From: a virus
DNA length: 20,803 nucleotides
Virus record (IMG/VR): IMGVR_UViG_3300025687_000421
Coordinates: 1-20,803 of that record
Reading direction: 5' to 3' (one strand)
The translations under genes were made by a program, and so were the position numbers. Each line of letters opens with the position of its first letter. Positions within the stretch are counted from its first letter, which is position 1. The notes under the pieces are model-generated. The model ran no database searches. It worked only from the letters and a program-made list of their open reading frames with translations, and was not told the origin of the DNA. Below are positions 20,160 through 20,803 of the stretch, one piece after another.

Positions 20160-20803
20160 TTAAAACTGAAATAATGTAAATTGGCTACTAGCTGATCCAC
20201 TTGCCAAAGTAAATGTATGGTTTTTTTGAAAAACCGTTGATTGTGAACCTGCACTAAATTTGAAAGTCGCTGCTGCTGTACTTAAACCACTAGTTTGTGT
20301 AAATAATGATACATTTCTCACTGCTAATCCTGTTGTTGCGTCAGCAGAAGCAATAGTATCAGCACCAACTTTTGATCCTGTTGGTAAAGTTGCACCAGTA
20401 GCAGATATTAAAATTTGTCCTGTTCCATCACCTGAAATAGTTGCACCGTTAAGGTCAATAGTATTACCTGATAGGTAAACATCTCTCCATCTTCTTTCTG
20501 GTGAACCTAAGTCATAAGTTAACGTTGTTAAAGGCTCTAAATTAGTAATAAATCTAGCATTTACTGAAATTGTATCTTCAGTAGAGTCGCCTGAGTTTAC
20601 ACCTAATGTAATATTGCCTCTTAGTGTTGCTGTTCCTGATACATCTAAATTACCTGTACCAGTAATATTTGCAGCTCTAATATTTGAATCTGTTAAAGTT
20701 AAATTTCCTGTACTAGCGCCTGTAAATGAACCTGTACCAAAAGTTATTTCATCTGTTGATTCGTCCCAACCGATAAAAACATTATCACTATCTCCTCTTT
20801 CTA
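20160..20803 (-). CDS. Tail-fibre or structural protein, C-terminal fragment (213 aa visible, cut by window edge)
   Basis: Open from the right edge to TAA at 20160-20162. The visible protein is beta-repeat-like: DSDNVFIGWDESTDEITFGT, then alternating short strands such as NIRAANITGTGNLDVSGTAT and LRGNITLG, then TYDLGSPERRWRDVYLSGNT. This Y-x-LG-S-x-x-R-W-R-D-x-Y-L-S-G motif recurs in fibre-like proteins of marine T4-like phages. The final part is Ser/Thr/Ala-rich and ends FTLFQF. It probably forms the shaft or tip of a trimeric fibre, so it may contribute to host recognition. The start and total length are outside the window. Confidence 0.75.
   Translation of the reverse strand, partial: ERGDSDNVFIGWDESTDEITFGTGSFTGASTGNLTLTDSNIRAANITGTGNLDVSGTATLRGNITLGVNSGDSTEDTISVNARFITNLEPLTTLTYDLGSPERRWRDVYLSGNTIDLNGATISGDGTGQILISATGATLPTGSKVGADTIASADATTGLAVRNVSLFTQTSGLSTAAATFKFSAGSQSTVFQKNHTFTLASGSASSQFTLFQF

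Noticed and set aside
20260-20478. 72-codon plus-strand frame near the right edge
   Set aside because: It is opposite the convincing minus-strand fibre fragment at 20160-20803.
1-20803. tRNA genes, CRISPR arrays, integrase, transposons, or photosynthesis-type metabolic genes
   Set aside because: None seen. The window is densely packed minus-strand phage genes with no gap over about 115 nt, so there is no room for undetected larger elements.

Overview
This window is the core virion-assembly block of a T4-like (myovirus-morphology) bacteriophage. Every gene I can support lies on the minus strand, so transcription runs from high to low coordinates. The DNA is AT-rich, the gene order follows T4 (13-14-15-16-17-18-19-20-67/68-21-22-23, then uvsY and uvsW), and the spacers and accessory genes resemble those of marine T4-like phages (cyanophages and SAR11 phages). 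Low GC and the absence of photosynthesis genes fit a pelagiphage-type host such as SAR11, but the host is inferred and not shown by the sequence.

Layout in transcription order. From the right edge to about 19.4 kb there are two fibre-like virion proteins, the first cut by the window edge. From 19.4 to 17.0 kb come the neck and tail-completion genes gp13, gp14 and gp15. From 17.0 to 14.4 kb, three 2-oxoglutarate/Fe(II) dioxygenase-like genes and a ParB-like gene are threaded around the small terminase gp16. From 14.4 to 8.65 kb lie large terminase gp17, sheath gp18, tube gp19 and portal gp20. From 8.6 to 3.7 kb lies the head-building set: a prohead core protein, a small gene with a probable GTG start, three small paralogous beta-rich proteins, protease gp21, scaffold gp22 and major capsid protein gp23, closed by a strong intrinsic terminator. 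From 3.65 to 2.77 kb are a small exported or membrane peptide and a second tail-tube-fold protein. From 2.7 kb to the left edge are the recombination mediator uvsY, three more 2OG-Fe(II) dioxygenase-like genes, and the start of the uvsW helicase gene.

The genes form one assembly programme. gp20, the core proteins and gp22 nucleate the prohead, gp23 builds the shell, gp21 matures it, gp16/gp17 fill it with DNA, gp13/gp14 close it, and gp15/gp18/gp19 build the tail. UvsY and UvsW serve recombination-dependent replication. The expected late control is visible: seven exact TATAAATA boxes and several one- or two-base variants, apparently confined to gene junctions. A sigma70-like promoter stands instead in front of uvsY.

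The most unusual signals are: (1) late-promoter boxes placed exactly 5-6 nt before start codons that lack a Shine-Dalgarno, predicting leaderless late mRNAs; (2) six 2OG-Fe(II) dioxygenase-like genes in 20.8 kb, in two clusters of three; (3) a tandem triplet of small beta-rich paralogues between the prohead core genes and the protease; (4) a 24-codon ORF with an internal hairpin in the gp18 leader.
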